This document shows positions 9,962-19,681 of a stretch of 64,000 nucleotides of DNA, one piece after another. Both the position numbers and the translations under genes were made by a program. The notes under the pieces are model-generated. The model was not told where the DNA came from and made no database searches. It saw only the letters and a program-made list of their open reading frames with translations. This DNA is from Chloroflexia bacterium. Its GTDB lineage: Bacteria; Chloroflexota; Chloroflexia; Thermobaculales; Thermobaculaceae. The stretch lies in assembly GCA_030446765.1 (NCBI GenBank), contig JAUJMR010000014.1, positions 37,974 through 101,973 on the forward strand, given 5' to 3'. The stretch's first letter is position 1; the number at the start of each line of letters is the position of its first letter.

Positions 9962-11995
9962 ATGCCTCTGCAGAACATCTTGCCCGATTTCCTCGTCGCG
10001 GTCCTGGCGGCGTGGCTGGGTGCGACCGTACTGAGTCGCACACGACGCGAATACCCGCAACTCGTGTTCGGCCTTTTGACGCTCCTTGCGGCGACCTGGG
10101 GCATGTCGCGGGTGATATATCGTCTATCCGGGGACGGCACGGTACGGGCGGTCGCGGACAGCGTGACGGCAGGGGTGGCGACCTTGCTGCCGCGCGGCGC
10201 TGCTTCACATGGTGCTGGCATACACCGTAGGGCGTCGTACCAGCCGGTCGCAGTGGGCCCTGCTAGTCTTCGCCTACGCCTCCGGCCTGGTCATCGGCTA
10301 CCTCTCTGTGACCGACCGCACCCGCGCCATCGCCATCAGCCAGCCAAATCGCGGCCTGCTCGGCGTCCCTGGTACCGTGGTGGGATGGAGCTGGATCATC
10401 GCCAGGGTGGCCATAATGGCGATGGCGATCTGGTGGGCGTGGCGCGCGTGGCAAGCCGAGGGACCCGACGGTCAGAATGCGCGGCCAACTCACAGCGACA
10501 CTCGCCGCAGTCACGTGCGGTGCTATTGGCGGGGTAGTAGCGATCCTCCGCAGACAGATCTTGGGACCGGACCTTGATTGGCCCGGCTCGTTGCTGATAG
10601 CTGCGTCCCTTGGTCTTGCTCTCCTACGGCATCTTCGGCCACCGAATCTTCCTCTCGCCCGCGACTGCGCGCCGGTCATTTCTTACCTCAGTCGGCACCG
10701 GACTGGCCACCGCGGCGTATGTGACACTGGTACTGGTCATGGATCGGCTTGTCCGGAACGCGCTGGAGATACCATCATCTGTACTCACGGCGGTGGCCCT
10801 CGTGCTGACTATCGCCCTCTTCGATCCGGCACGGGAGCAGATTCGCTCGGTGATAGACAGACGGTCGGGTAGTAAGGACGTTGCGCGCAGGCGCTTGATC
10901 CGAATGCTCGGCGGTCAGATGCTAGGGGTTCAACGTCCGGAAGCCGCCATAGGGCCGGCCTTGGAACGGCTCGCCCGCGCGCTCGGCACGCGGGCTGCGG
11001 CTGTGCTAGATCCTCAGGGACGCCCAATCGCCGCATATGGCCAGGCGCCGGCGCCACACGCCCACTTTCCCGTTGCCCTTCCTATGACCGCGGGCGACCA
11101 CAACCTCGGCACCCTCGTCCTGGCGAACAAGCGCGACCGGTTGCCGTACTCGACGGAGGAGATGGAACTACTCCAGGACGCGGCGCGTTCATGGGAGCAT
11201 CCCTCCGGCTTGCCGAGCAACAAGCGGCGCAGGCACAAGCGCTCGACGCGCTCTCCAAAAGAACAGGCCGCACTCGCGAGCGCGGAGACGCAACTCGCGA
11301 GTGCCATCGAGTCCACCGACGATTCCGCCACGCGACACAAGGTCTCAAGGTGCACGCCCTCGGGCCCCTCCACGTCGAGCGAGGCGGTGAACCGGTTCGC
11401 CGATGGGGCGGTGCGAAGGCGGGAACGCGTCAGGCCGAGGCGATGTTTGCCTTCCTCTTCGACCGGGCCGAGCGCGGAGTGGCGAGGATGATGAGTTCAT
11501 CGAGGTGATCTGGCCCGATGTGCCGCTGGAGAGCGCGGATCTGGCGTTCCACCGAACACTCGGCGGGCTGCGCGCACGCTGGAAACCGGTTTACAGCGAG
11601 GAGGCGAGTCCACCTTCATCACCTATCAAAACGACCGCTACCGGCTCAGTGCCGCTGCCATTGACTGGAGCGATGTCAACACATTCGAGGAGCTCATCTC
11701 CGGGGCCGCAAGCTCGCCTGACGGCGGCATTCTCGCACTTGAAGAGGCGCGCAAACTGTATCGTGGCCCCTATCTGGACGACTGTCCCTTCTACGGCGAC
11801 AGCACGTATGTCGAGGAGCACCGAAGGCTCCTGGAAGGTCGGCGTATAGACCTGCTGCTCGCGCTGGGAGAGTTGTACGAGGCAGCGGGCGACAGCACCG
11901 CCGCGGCGGGATGCTACCGGCAGGCGCTGCAGGCGGCGGGTGATGACTGCCCGCGGGCTGACGACGGCCTGGCCCGGCTGGGACTGCCCCTGTAA
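9962..11995 (+). pseudogene. Membrane sensor-GAF-SARP regulator, multiply frameshifted
   Basis: Read across frames, this is one protein of about 670 residues. Its first half carries seven or more hydrophobic helices (LPDFLVAVLAAWLGATVL, GLLTLLAATWGMSRVIY, WALLVFAYASGLVIGYL, SWIIARVAIMAMAIWWAW and others). A GAF-like domain follows (LERLARALGTRAAAVLDPQG to LVLANKRDRLPYSTEEMELL), then a coiled coil (EQQAAQAQALDALSKEQAAL). It ends in a winged-helix domain (LKVHALGPLHVERGGEPV, GTRQAEAMFAFLF, DEFIEVIWPD) and a bacterial transcriptional activator domain (LYRGPYLDDCPFYGDSTYVEEHRRLLEGRRIDLLLALGELYEAAGD) of SARP regulators. Frame changes fall near 10190, 10470, 10620, 11190, 11255, 11335, 11480 and 11600. 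The ligand and target genes are unknown. Confidence 0.65.
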
Positions 11996-12487
11996 CACCG
12001 TCTGCAACAAGGCACGGAAGGATCCCAATGCAGCGACTCGGCGCAATGCACGTTGACCGGGGCTAAGTCAGCATAACTGCAAACCCAACGCCGACTATCT
12101 TCCTCAACCGCCGGCGAGTCCGCCATACACGTGTAGTCACCTTCGGTTTCGCGGGCGATAGTCCTGCCCTCAACCTCCAAGAGGGTTCTCTCACGCCAAC
12201 GGGCAGGACCGGGTCGCTTGACGGCACACACCGACCAGGCTGATGCAGTTTGCCCTTCCCGCCCCACCCCAACCTCATTGTAGCCTAGCGCTATGTGCGT
12301 CGGATGCAACTCGCATCACGCGTAGTTCCGCCGCAGTTGCGTCGTAGTCCAGCCGCAGTGCACGCATGCGATGGTGTCTGCAGCGACGGGCACCGATCCT
12401 GTGAGGAGGTGAAGTATGGACGCGTGAGAGCAACAGACGGCAGCGAGACGACCTTCGAAGGATGCCAAGTACGAGAAGGGGACAACA
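11996..12487. other. Intergenic region with a leader-like mini-ORF
   Basis: No supported gene. A strong GAGGAGG site at about 12401-12407 precedes a three-codon frame (ATG 12417, Met-Asp-Ala, stop), about 70 bases before the start at 12488. Otherwise I see only spurious minus-strand frames. Confidence 0.3.
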
Positions 12488-12982
12488 ATGATAGGCAAGG
12501 TATTGAAGTCGGTGTGGATCTCGGCGGCGATGGTAATGTTCCTTGTGTTGAGCGCAGTGCCAGCATACGCGGATCACGACGGCCCGGGCGAGGGCGAAGA
12601 ACTAGGCGTGGCGGTGAGCATCAACTCCGTCGCCAGGCAGCGCGGCGTGCTGGTTGTCACTGGCAGCATCGTCTGCGAGCAGGCGGCAGAGGCTCAGTTG
12701 TACGTCGGCGCGATGCAGGCAGTCGGTCGCTGGCACGCGGTTTACGGCTCTGGCATGGTGGACCAGTTGTCATGCGGGTCGACACCGACGGATTTCATAA
12801 CGAGGATCACGGCCGAATCGGGCAGGCAGTTCCAGGGCGGACGAGTCCAAATATTCGCGGACGCGTTTGCGTGCAGTCCCAGCTTCCCCGACTATGAGGA
12901 GTACAAGGCGCGGGAGCCCGACGTCCTGTGTGGATGGGACTACGATGAATTGACAACTAAGGTACGGGCGGCACGCCGCTAG
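12488..12982 (+). CDS. Secreted protein of unknown function
   Basis: The 164-residue product has a classical signal peptide: a basic start (MIGKVLK), a hydrophobic core to about residue 25 and an AYA cleavage site before DHDGP. The mature part is acidic at first, then a beta-rich domain with five cysteines (CEQAA, LSCGS, FACSPS, VLCGW), so it may form disulfides after export. I recognise no domain. AGAAGGGG precedes the ATG. It stands alone, facing the SDR gene on the other strand. Confidence 0.7.
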   Translation: MIGKVLKSVWISAAMVMFLVLSAVPAYADHDGPGEGEELGVAVSINSVARQRGVLVVTGSIVCEQAAEAQLYVGAMQAVGRWHAVYGSGMVDQLSCGSTPTDFITRITAESGRQFQGGRVQIFADAFACSPSFPDYEEYKAREPDVLCGWDYDELTTKVRAARR

Positions 12983-13096
12983 CCATTGCTCAGGGCCGGG
13001 CTTGGAACTCGGCCCTTCGTGCGTTCATAAGCACCCACCGAGCGCAACGGCTCGGCATAAGCGCCATCAATTGTCCTCAGGGTGGCGCGGGCGGCA

Positions 13097-13842
13097 TCAC
13101 GTCTTCCCCAGAGCTTGAAGCGCTGTGGGGAGCAGCGTGAGTTCAGGCACATACGCCCGCGGCGGCAGGGTGATCGCAAAGAGACAGGACGCAGCGACAT
13201 CCTCCGGACGCAGGCTCTGCTCCCGCATCTCGGGGCTCGGGGGCTCGGTCGCCGGTCCAGGATCGGCGTGTCCACCATGCCCGGTAGAATCGCCGTGCAG
13301 CGTACACCGTTCTCGTGCTCCTCCCGCGCCGTGGCGCGGGCGAGGGCGAGCAGGCCCGCCTTGGACGCCTGGTATGCGGCGCCCGAGGCATCCGGCCAGC
13401 TACCGGAGACACTGCCAATGAGCACCGCGATTCCTCGGGATCGACGCAGGTACGGCAGGGCGGCCCCGACGCAGTAGTACGCTCCATTCAGGTTCACCGC
13501 CAGGACCGTGCCCCAGCGTTCCGGCGTGAGTTGTTCGAGGCGCCGCTCCGGCAGGTTCGTACCTGCCGCACAAACGAGGATATCCAGCCCATCCCGGTCC
13601 CCGATCTCCCGGATGACCTGCTCGACCGCTCCTGCATCTGTTACGTCAACACCGTGCGGCGTCAATGCTCCCTGTACGTCATCGGGTGCCCCACTCGGAC
13701 CTGATTCTTCGAACCGCCGCGCGACACCATGCACCCGCGCGCCCGCGTCAGCGAGCAGACGGGCGGTGGCAAGGCCTATCCCGCTACTCGCGCCGGTCAC
13801 GAGCGCGACCCGTCCTTCCAGCGGGCGCGGTGATCCACTCAT
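13097..13842 (-). pseudogene. Short-chain dehydrogenase/reductase, C-terminal frameshift
   Basis: A classical SDR: the cofactor motif TGASSGIGLATA (TGxxxGxG) near the N terminus, CAAGTN in the NNAG position, the catalytic Ser in IGSVSGSW, YQASK (YxxxK) and PGMVDTP after strand 6. ATG 13842 is preceded by GAAGGAGAAAA. A frame change near 13240 splits the last 50 residues. In the corrected frame the protein continues SLRPEDVAASCLFAITLPPR and ends LQALGKT at 13097, the normal SDR length of about 248 residues. The TGASSGIG form suggests an NADP(H) or NAD(H) oxidoreductase; the substrate is unknown. Confidence 0.75.
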
Positions 13843-13991
13843 CGCGTTTTCTCCTTCGGGCATACCTGTTCTCCTGACTGCAATTTTGATCCTTCGCACC
13901 GCCAGTCTACCGCGAAATGTGGGCCGCCACCGGTCATGGATGGTCAACCCATACGGCAAGTGAACCGGGACCGGACTACAATGGAGCATCG

Positions 13992-15152
13992 ATGACCAGG
14001 ATACTTATCGTTGCCACGGCCGACAACCACCTGAGCCGGCCGCACGCGCGGATGTCTCCCGCGAAACTCGAGAGCCGCCGGGAACGGTTGCGGCAGGCGT
14101 TCGGCGCGGCGGTGACCCACGCCATCGAACATCGGGCGGCACTCTTTCTCCACGGCGGCGACCTGTTCGACACGCCGAGTCCGACCAACGCCGATCTGGC
14201 CTACGTCGCAGACTGTCTCCGCCGGCTCCGGGACGCTGGTGTGGTGGTGATTGCGGTCGGCGGCAATCACGACACCCCATCGGGGCGCACGGTCCAGGGC
14301 GGGGTTGCTCCCCTTTCTCCCTCGCGTACCTTCACGGGCTGACGTACTTCGGTACGCCGACGCTCGAGCGCACAACGCTTGAGGTCGCCGGGATGCCGCT
14401 CCACATCGCCGGCCTGACGCCCGCACCTGGACAGAATGCCATGGACCCGCTGGAAGCGCTCGTTGGTGCCGCAGGCGACGGGGTCCAGATCTTTCTAACG
14501 CACGGCGCGATCGAGGGCCACGGGTCCGGCAGTCGGGAACCAGTGCTGCGTCGACACACCGCGGCCTCCCTGCCTGACCTGCGCCTGGTCATCACCGGGC
14601 ATATTCATCGACATGCTACAGAGCGGGTGGAGTAACGTACTGCTCCTCGCGCCCGGCGCGACCGAGTGGATGACTCACGGGGAAACGGACGCGACGCCGG
14701 GTTTCGTCACCTGCGTCTGGGATGGTGAGTGCGTCCGTGACGTTCGGCACATCCCCGTGCCACCGCAGCCACGCGTCACGATCGACGTGGACATGGAAAG
14801 GCTCGAAGACGATCCGCACGATCAGGTATACGAGCGCATCACGACGCGGTCCGCCGCCCGCGCGCTCACCCGCCTTCGTGTGACCGGAACAGCGAGACGC
14901 GAGCAGTACGCCAACTTGCTGCTTCGTCAGCTCCAGGAGTACGGTGCGGAGCGAAACTTCCACTTTGACATCGACGTGACCAGGCTGCGCATCACGGACA
15001 GCCTGCAGGCAGGGGCCGTACGCGGCGTGCGCAGCTCCCAGCCAGAGGAGATCGCCGCGGTCGCGCAGGAGTTCATCGATGCGTCGAGCACGCAATACGC
15101 GCGTGCGCTCTGGAAGGCAGCGCGGGCCGATGTGCTCGCGCAGTACGAATGA
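13992..15152 (+). pseudogene. SbcD/YhaO-like metallophosphoesterase, two frameshifts
   Basis: The product (about 386 residues when joined) is a calcineurin-like nuclease subunit. Its metal-binding motifs are present in order: TADNHL (normally DxH), LHGGDLFD, GGNHD, LTHGAIEG and ITGHIHRHA. Frame changes near 14310 and 14610 separate the pieces 13992-14342, 14327-14635 and 14613-15152. The C-terminal part has the charged helical region of SbcD/Mre11 relatives. The stop overlaps the start of the ATPase gene (ATGA), so the two are translationally coupled. The pairing with a membrane-spanning ATPase points to YhaO rather than SbcD proper. Confidence 0.75.
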
Positions 15153-17056
15153 TTACCCTCGACTGGCTGGCGGTCACGACGTTCAAGTCGTTGCGCGAGA
15201 TCCGAATCCAGTTCCCGGCGAGTGGCGCGGTGCTCATCGAAGGTGCGAATGAGTCGGGCAAAAGCACGCTCTTCGAGTGCATCTACTTCGGTCTATACGG
15301 CTCCGGCCTCGTTACTGAGGATAACCGACGATCATTCGAGAGCTTGATCATGTACGGCGAGGAGTCAGCACGCGTCTGCCTCGGGCTTCGAACGAGTGAC
15401 CGGACGCTGAAGATCGAGCGCACGATCCGGCGAGGCAAGCTGACAACGGCGTCCCTGACGGTGACCGGCGTAGACTCGGTGCCCGAGAGGATCACCGCCG
15501 TGCGCGAGGTGAACCACCGCATCATCGACGAGCTTGGCGGGCTCGACGGCACGGCCCTACTCAATTCATGCTTCGTGGAGCAGAAGCGGCTCGGCAAGCT
15601 TGAGGAAATGGCCGCAGGCGAGCGCAGGAATTCGCTGCTACGTATCTTGAATTTGGACAAGATATCGCAACTGGAAGATCAATATCGCGTACGACAAGCC
15701 GATGAAGTCGCCGTGCGACAGCTTGCGGACCAAGCAGCAGCCGCATGCGCAAGACAGGAAGAGGCGGTGTTACGCGTTCAGGTTACCCAGCTACGTGCAG
15801 CGCTGGATCGACAGAACAGGGAACTGAAGCTCGAAGCCACCAAGCGCCAAGAGGACGAGCTAACAGCATTAACAGATCGCATCGCGCGGCTCGAACGATT
15901 GAGGCAGATCGACGCGCAACGTGCGGCCGCGCCGAGACGCGCCGATCTCCAGGAGCGGCAACGGGAAGTCGGCGTTCTGCTGGCGCGGAGGCCGAGAATC
16001 ATCGGTGCCGGTCTGGTTGGAACCGCCGTGTTGCTGCTCGTTACGTTTGGTGCCCTGGCCGCCGGATCGCCCGTGGCGGGAATTGCAGCAGGCGCTATGC
16101 TGTTGGGTCTCAGCGCCGCGGTGATCTACACCCTCGTGCGCACGTCTTCGAGGATCGAGACCGCACGCGCCGAGAGCCTCCAACTGAGCCGGGCAGTACG
16201 CCAAGCCGATCTGGAATCGGAGCGCCTGCGCGTAGAGCTTGGGCTCGCGCCGGAAGCGGACATCGAGCACGCCTTAAGCACGGCGAACAGGGCACAAGGA
16301 GCGGCCGAGCACGAGCTGACTCAGCTCAGAAACGAGCTTACCGCGTTCCCGATAGCCGAGGATGGACCGGATCCGGAGGAGCAACCAGCAACAGTCACCG
16401 CGGAGACGCTAGAGGCGGCTGAGGAGCGGCTGCGTGAGCTCGTGGCACAGGTCCGGCATCTTTCGATCACGGTCCGCGACCCGGAACCCCTTGCCGACGC
16501 GGAGGATCTGGAAACGAAGCACGCACGCGCGCTCCGGGATCTAGAGGTACGTCGGCATGCCGGTGAAATCTTAGCCGAGGCACGCCGTCGCATGGTCGAC
16601 CGCGTCCTGCCGGAAACGGAGCGCAACATGTCGATGATCCTGCCGTTGCTGACAGCGGGGCGCTACTTTCACGCCCGCATCACGGAGGATTATCGCATCG
16701 ATCTTTGGGACGAGGCCGCTGGCCGGTATGTCGGAAAGAACGTCTATTCCGGTGGAACGAAGGATCAGATCAGCCTGGCGCTCCGCCTTGCGTTTGCGAT
16801 CGCCAGCCTGCCGCAAGAGATGGGCTCGTCACCCGGTTTTCTGTTCATGGACGAGCCGCTGAGCTCCTTTGACGAGGAGCGGACGGGCGCGCTCGTGGAG
16901 CTGATCACACGAGGCGAGCTCGCGGCAATCTTTCCTCAAATTTTCCTCATTTCCCACAGCCGCAGTTTCGATCCAGGCAGCTTCCCGTTCGTACTGCGCA
17001 TGGAGAACGGCGGCATAGGGTACACTACGCTCGGCCAGGACCCAGTGCTACGATAG
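15149..17056 (+). CDS. YhaN/SbcC-like AAA ATPase with internal membrane segments
   Basis: This 635-residue protein is an SMC/Rad50-type ATPase. Walker A is EGANESGKST at residues 31-40. Long coiled-coil arms follow, and the signature YSGGTKDQISLALRLAFA and Walker B FLFMDEPLSSFDEE lie near the C terminus. The centre, where Rad50 has its zinc hook, instead carries two hydrophobic segments (GAGLVGTAVLLLVTFGAL and AGIAAGAMLLGLSAAVIY), as in Bacillus YhaN. It would therefore tether the nuclease complex to the membrane. It overlaps the upstream nuclease by four bases. The likely role is DNA end processing or repair with the 13992-15152 product. Confidence 0.85.
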   Translation: MITLDWLAVTTFKSLREIRIQFPASGAVLIEGANESGKSTLFECIYFGLYGSGLVTEDNRRSFESLIMYGEESARVCLGLRTSDRTLKIERTIRRGKLTTASLTVTGVDSVPERITAVREVNHRIIDELGGLDGTALLNSCFVEQKRLGKLEEMAAGERRNSLLRILNLDKISQLEDQYRVRQADEVAVRQLADQAAAACARQEEAVLRVQVTQLRAALDRQNRELKLEATKRQEDELTALTDRIARLERLRQIDAQRAAAPRRADLQERQREVGVLLARRPRIIGAGLVGTAVLLLVTFGALAAGSPVAGIAAGAMLLGLSAAVIYTLVRTSSRIETARAESLQLSRAVRQADLESERLRVELGLAPEADIEHALSTANRAQGAAEHELTQLRNELTAFPIAEDGPDPEEQPATVTAETLEAAEERLRELVAQVRHLSITVRDPEPLADAEDLETKHARALRDLEVRRHAGEILAEARRRMVDRVLPETERNMSMILPLLTAGRYFHARITEDYRIDLWDEAAGRYVGKNVYSGGTKDQISLALRLAFAIASLPQEMGSSPGFLFMDEPLSSFDEERTGALVELITRGELAAIFPQIFLISHSRSFDPGSFPFVLRMENGGIGYTTLGQDPVLR

Positions 17057-17133
17057 ATGCGCAAGCGTGTGAGCAAGCAAGACGGGCGCGACCACCGTAG
17101 AGCACGGACGGCGTGCCAATCCGGAGGGACGGC

Positions 17134-17868
17134 ATGAGGCCAAAGGGTACCACTGGACGTCTGAGCATGATCCTCTTTCTCACCTGGCTGCTGTCGAGCG
17201 GCTGCGGCGTTTTCTCGCGCGCCGCTGATCCAACACCCATCCCGACGGTCCCAACCGCACAGCCAACGTCTCAGCCCACCGTCAAGGTCGCCATGGTTCC
17301 CACCAGTCCACCGGCAATGACCGCGACGCCGATGTACGGTCCACCGTTCATACCCGCGCCGACGTTCGGGCCACCGTATGGGACTCCTGCGACATCGATC
17401 ACGCCGACCGCCCAAGCCCCCACCGCTACGGTCGCAGCCACCGCTCTCGTCACCACCGGAGTCACCACGATCAGTCCTCCACCGACCGAGGAGGAGGCCG
17501 AGGCAGTCGTACGAGCGTACTTCGCCGCGATCGAGGCTGACACGTCCGATGCCGCACGTGACCTGACAACCGGCGTTGCAACTGAGCAAACAGACGCTGC
17601 TGCCGAGCAAATCAGTAAAGAGGCAGATGCGGAGGGCGTCACGGTTGATCTTCGCGTTCCAGAACTTGCGACGCAGGCTCTTCCGCCTGGCCTGGAGGGC
17701 ACACCGGTGCAGACCGACTACGTGGTGGAGGCGTGGGTGGATTCAGGTTTATTGGGCGACGTGAAGGTACGAGAAGGTCGGGGAAGCACAGTGATTCATA
17801 CGGTACGAACGAACACGGGCATCAAAATCGCCCGGATCGAAGGTGGTCTCCTTCCGCCAGCAGAATGA
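17134..17868 (+). CDS. Putative lipoprotein with Pro/Thr-rich linker
   Basis: A basic start leads into a hydrophobic segment ending LLSSGC, a weak lipobox with Cys24. About 95 residues rich in Pro and Thr follow (TPIPTVPTAQPTSQP), a flexible cell-surface linker. A compact C-terminal domain (residues 120-244) has the EEAEAVVRAYFAAIEA helix common to NTF2-like or DUF4878-type extracellular domains. ATG 17134 has GGAGGG six bases upstream. It is 77 bases downstream of the ATPase and may be read from the same promoter, though a functional link is not evident. Confidence 0.65.
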   Translation: MRPKGTTGRLSMILFLTWLLSSGCGVFSRAADPTPIPTVPTAQPTSQPTVKVAMVPTSPPAMTATPMYGPPFIPAPTFGPPYGTPATSITPTAQAPTATVAATALVTTGVTTISPPPTEEEAEAVVRAYFAAIEADTSDAARDLTTGVATEQTDAAAEQISKEADAEGVTVDLRVPELATQALPPGLEGTPVQTDYVVEAWVDSGLLGDVKVREGRGSTVIHTVRTNTGIKIARIEGGLLPPAE

Positions 17869-18020
17869 AACGCGACCCTCCCGTAGTGTGACCGCCGCTG
17901 ATTGAGTCACCACGGTGAAGATTAGGGGGCCGCCTGTGCGTCCCCCTGCAAGTCGCTGAAAGCTGCCTCCGGTCCCACCAGCTGCCCGCCTCGCGGACGG
18001 GATCGCACGATACCGGTATG

Positions 18021-18146
18021 ATACGGACCCCGGCTGAACGGCAGGGTATCTGTCATTCCGAGCGTGCGAGGAATCCGTGGTCCGGGCTAAGGATCCCGCA
18101 CTGCGTTCGGGATGACATGCATCAAAACACAGCCTGAGTCCGTATG
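18021..18146. repeat. MITE-like nested inverted repeat
   Basis: Outer arms ATACGGACCCCGGCT (18021-18035) and AGCCTGAGTCCGTAT near 18132-18146 are inverted with two mismatches. Inner arms TGTCATTCCGAGCG (18051-18064) and CGTTCGGGATGACA (18104-18117) are inverted with two mismatches. There is no coding capacity. The right end abuts the ftcD stop codon. Elements of this TGTCATnCCGA type are dispersed in many bacterial genomes. Confidence 0.6.
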
Positions 18147-18147
18147 A

Positions 18148-19647
18148 CTACCTGTCCATGCGCTCGTGGACGACCGCGATGATCCGCTGCGTGAGCGCCG
18201 TGGATTCGGCCTCCGTGTTGTCCAGCGCTGCCAGGTAATCAGCCGCCTCCGCCCGATCCTTCATGAGCGACGCGTTCACCCGCACGTTCAGGAGCGCGGA
18301 GCGGGCTGCTGCGTCGGACAAGAGCGCGCCCGCACCGGCATCGCTGATGACGTTCGCGTTCGTCTCCCGCGCCACGGGCTCCAGCCAGCGCAGCACCTCG
18401 ACGCAGGTCTTCGCCGTTTCGAGCGGCACATCTGCCGCGTGCCGCAGCGCGGACTCCACCGCAGCCGCGCGGTGTTCCTTTTGTTCCGGCGTGTCACGCG
18501 GCAGCTTGTATTGGGCCATAAGCGCCGAGTACGCCTGCTCGTCCGCCCCCGTGAGCTCGCGCAGGCGTCCCCGCAGCCGCTCGGTCTCCTGCAGGGCGTC
18601 GCGCATCTGAGGCTCGACGGCGGCGTACTTTGCCCTGCCAACGGTGAGATTGCACACCATTGACCCGAGCGCTGCACCCAGGGCGCCCACGAGCGCGCTC
18701 GCCGCACCACCTCCCGGTGTAGAAGCGCTGCTCGCAAGATCGTCCAGAAACCCGTCCAGCTCCAACCTCCCCTCCCATTCCCCTGCTTCCAGCTCCAACA
18801 CCTGCCGAGCATCCAGCGACGGCAAGCCGAGCGCGTGCGCGGCGGCGCGCAGCACGGAGCCAAGCGGCAGCAAGCCGACAAGCTCCGATTCCGCGAGTGC
18901 GAATCCTTCCGCCCGGGCGATCTCTCGGACTCGCTCCACCGCGACATGTGGCGGGGTCTGATCGGTCCGGGTGATATTCATCGAGACCTGTACCCTGCTC
19001 GCTCCATGAAGCGGGAGGCCCAGCGCCTTCACCCCGACAGGACCACCGCCGTTCTCCCTGGTTCGGGCAGCGATGCGCCGCGCCGCGTCCAGATCTGGTT
19101 CGCCCAGGAAACAGTTTAGCGCAACGAGTGGCGCTCTCGCCCCGATCGCCACCGCACCTGCACGGGGATGGGCGTCGGCCGGTCCGTAGTCCGGCATCAG
19201 GGTCAGCCCACTCACTCTGGCCTGTTCATACCGACGCCGCAAATCCGCCAGGTTCCGGAACTCCGATCGGGTCGCCGCCCACTCGTACAGGAACACGGGC
19301 ACATCCAGCTCCGCGCCGACCCGCTGGCCCAGCGTGCGAGCCGCCAGCACACACGCATCGCGGCTCACCCCCGCCACGGGAACGAAGGGCACCACATCGG
19401 CCACGCCGATGCGCGGGTGTACGCCCCGGTGCTCGCGGAGGTCGAGCAACGCCACGGCCCGCTCGATCGCGGCGAACACTGCCCTACCGAGCGCGTCCGG
19501 CTCGCCCACCAGCGTAAGCACCGACCTGTTATGGTCGGCATCGAGGTGCACGTCCAGTAGGCGGACGTCCTCGGTCTGTGTCGCTTGCGCGATGTCGAAC
19601 ACCGCCGCGGTGTCCCGGCCCTCACTGAAGTTAGGCACGCACTCCAT
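18148..19647 (-). CDS. ftcD: Glutamate formiminotransferase / formimidoyl-THF cyclodeaminase
   Basis: The 499-residue protein joins two activities of histidine breakdown: transfer of the formimino group from N-formiminoglutamate to tetrahydrofolate, then deamination to methenyl-THF. The transferase half starts MECVPNFSEGRD and includes REHRGVHPRIG, where His77 matches catalytic His82 of mammalian FTCD. The cyclodeaminase half begins near residue 315 with LDGFLDDLAS, STPGGGAASALVGALG and a helical bundle. I chose ATG 19647 because family proteins start exactly at MxCVPNFSEG. It lies 34 bases downstream of maf, in the same direction. No other hut gene is in the window. Confidence 0.85.
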   Translation of the reverse strand: MECVPNFSEGRDTAAVFDIAQATQTEDVRLLDVHLDADHNRSVLTLVGEPDALGRAVFAAIERAVALLDLREHRGVHPRIGVADVVPFVPVAGVSRDACVLAARTLGQRVGAELDVPVFLYEWAATRSEFRNLADLRRRYEQARVSGLTLMPDYGPADAHPRAGAVAIGARAPLVALNCFLGEPDLDAARRIAARTRENGGGPVGVKALGLPLHGASRVQVSMNITRTDQTPPHVAVERVREIARAEGFALAESELVGLLPLGSVLRAAAHALGLPSLDARQVLELEAGEWEGRLELDGFLDDLASSASTPGGGAASALVGALGAALGSMVCNLTVGRAKYAAVEPQMRDALQETERLRGRLRELTGADEQAYSALMAQYKLPRDTPEQKEHRAAAVESALRHAADVPLETAKTCVEVLRWLEPVARETNANVISDAGAGALLSDAAARSALLNVRVNASLMKDRAEAADYLAALDNTEAESTALTQRIIAVVHERMDR

Positions 19648-19681
19648 GACCCTACGCCGCACTCGCTGCCTCCAGGCCGAT

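Noticed and set aside
15745..16422. 225-residue plus-strand frame inside the YhaN-like gene
   Set aside because: Arg-rich shadow of the coiled-coil region in a different frame.
17924..17947. AGGGGG...CCCCCT hairpin after the lipoprotein gene as terminator
   Set aside because: The stem is only six bases, the loop is long and no T-run follows.
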